From: Ruminococcus sp. UBA7014
Lineage (GTDB): Bacteria > Bacillota > Clostridia > Oscillospirales > Ruminococcaceae
Length of the DNA stretch: 7,441 bases
Reading direction: 5' to 3'
Assembly: GCA_002449575.1 (NCBI GenBank)
Contig: DJXC01000176.1
Location: forward strand, 1 to 7,441
Shown: in pieces, positions 6,610 through 7,441 of the stretch
Layout of the letters: each line of letters begins with the position of its first letter
How positions within the stretch are numbered: position 1 is the first letter of the stretch
Notes under the pieces: generated by a model
What the model saw: the letters and a program-made list of their open reading frames with translations, nothing else
What the model was told of the DNA's origin: nothing
The model's database searches: none
Translations under genes and position numbers: made by a program

Positions 6610-7441
6610 TAATCTACTTCATAATAAATGAAATGATTCAAAATCACAGTAATCAATCCCACTGCTGCCAGTACTATCACAAAATAAACCCATGCCATTG
6701 CTGCTGCATAGCCATACTGCCAGTCTTTTTGCATGTCAAGTACTCGTCCCATAACTGCATTGTCAGGAGAGGTAAAACTGTCAATGACTGTGAATATCAG
6801 ACATGCCAGAATCATCGGGCTGACATAGGGAAGTGTTATCTTCCAGAAATATTCCCATGCTGTTGCGCCTTCCATCTGGGCGGCTTCCTTCGCTGAAACA
6901 GGAATATTCTGCAATGCTGCCAGGAATATCAGAATCTGAATACCCGCATTCCATACAATTCCGAAAATATTATTCGATACCGCTTCGACCATTTTCTGAA
7001 TGTTTTCATTAATGCCATACAAGCCGATAAACTGGAACAGTTCTCCCATCAGGTCAGTCGAAAACATTGTGGAAAACTGTCCGGCACTGCTTGCACCGCT
7101 GCTTGAAATATTGCCGTTGATAATGCTATAAACAGGCCCTGTCGCTATGATAACCGGCAGAAAGAATACTGCTCTTGCAAAGGCTCTTCCCTTAAACTTC
7201 TGATTCAGTATCACTGCAATAAACAGCGAAAAGATAATAATCAGCGGTGTTTTCCAAAGAGTTTCTACCAGAACACTCACCAGATATTTACTATAGTTTG
7301 CATCACCTGTGAATACATAGATATAATTATCCAGTCCGACCCATTTTCCCTGCATACCGCCTTTTTCCGGGCGTACATCCATAAAGGAATACATCAGGGA
7401 ATTCGCCAGCGGATACAGAAACCATATCAGCGTGCCAATCA
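6609..7441 (-). CDS. Carbohydrate ABC transporter permease, MalF type, 5'-partial
   Basis: This is the partner membrane subunit of the MalG-type permease. The frame stays open through the right edge: 15 residues before the Met encoded at 7392-7394 read IGTLIWFLYPLANSL, which is the end of the family's first membrane segment. The gene therefore starts outside the window, and that Met is internal. Counting from it, WVGLDNYIYVF (18-28) is the usual G-x-NY/F motif, with membrane segments near 43-64, 72-92, 143-163, 191-207 and 230-256. The EAA loop reads SAKEAAQMEGATAWEYFWKI (167-186), followed by LP at 188-189. A polar, Ser/Gly-rich stretch of about 50 residues (93-141) between the third and fourth segments is longer than in the simplest family members. 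Upstream genes for a binding protein are expected but unseen. Family assignment is certain; the substrate is unknown. Confidence 0.95.
   Translation of the reverse strand, partial: IGTLIWFLYPLANSLMYSFMDVRPEKGGMQGKWVGLDNYIYVFTGDANYSKYLVSVLVETLWKTPLIIIFSLFIAVILNQKFKGRAFARAVFFLPVIIATGPVYSIINGNISSSGASSAGQFSTMFSTDLMGELFQFIGLYGINENIQKMVEAVSNNIFGIVWNAGIQILIFLAALQNIPVSAKEAAQMEGATAWEYFWKITLPYVSPMILACLIFTVIDSFTSPDNAVMGRVLDMQKDWQYGYAAAMAWVYFVIVLAAVGLITVILNHFIYYEVD

Noticed and set aside
1..7441. CRISPR arrays, tRNA/rRNA genes, insertion sequences, attachment sites, defence islands
   Set aside because: No regularly spaced repeats, clover-leaf sequences, transposase or integrase motifs or direct-repeat boundaries were seen on reading both strands.

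Overview
The window looks like a chromosomal segment of a low-GC, Gram-positive anaerobe of the Clostridia, most likely Ruminococcus or a relative (Oscillospiraceae). This is an inference from AT-rich intergenic DNA, strong AGGAGG-type ribosome binding sites, sigma-A-like promoters and the style of the membrane proteins. No RNA gene, insertion sequence, CRISPR array or phage gene is visible. No intergenic gap exceeds about 115 bases.

Layout, left to right. (1) On the + strand is the C-terminal part of a Clp/Hsp100 AAA+ unfoldase, cut by the left edge. (2) A perfect 12-bp hairpin separates it from a convergent minus-strand block and probably terminates both sides. (3) Two overlapping minus-strand genes, a GT-C-like polytopic membrane protein (1710-3329) and the RNA 2'-phosphotransferase kptA (1183-1728), form a likely two-gene operon with its own extended -10 promoter. 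(4) Next upstream on the minus strand is an Fe/Mn superoxide dismutase (3444-4061), with a full-consensus promoter and a 14-bp-stem terminator. (5) Then come a MATE-family efflux transporter (4154-5506) and two carbohydrate ABC-transporter permeases: MalG-type (5565-6593) and MalF-type (6609 to beyond the right edge). A terminator-like hairpin lies between the permeases and the MATE gene.

How the genes work together. The two permeases should form the membrane channel of one sugar importer. Its binding protein and ATPase are not in the window. The MATE gene follows the importer operon but is set off by the hairpin. No separate promoter was found for it, so it may depend on read-through. The dismutase appears independently transcribed, although read-through from the MATE gene is possible because no terminator is seen between them. 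kptA looks translationally coupled to the membrane glycosyltransferase-like gene, with no obvious functional link.

I did not find a convincing new multi-gene system. The points most worth a second look are the short-linker Clp unfoldase with divergent D2 motifs, the bacterial kptA overlapped with a membrane gene, the hairpin placed directly before the MATE ribosome binding site, and a possible PerR-like operator on the sod promoter.
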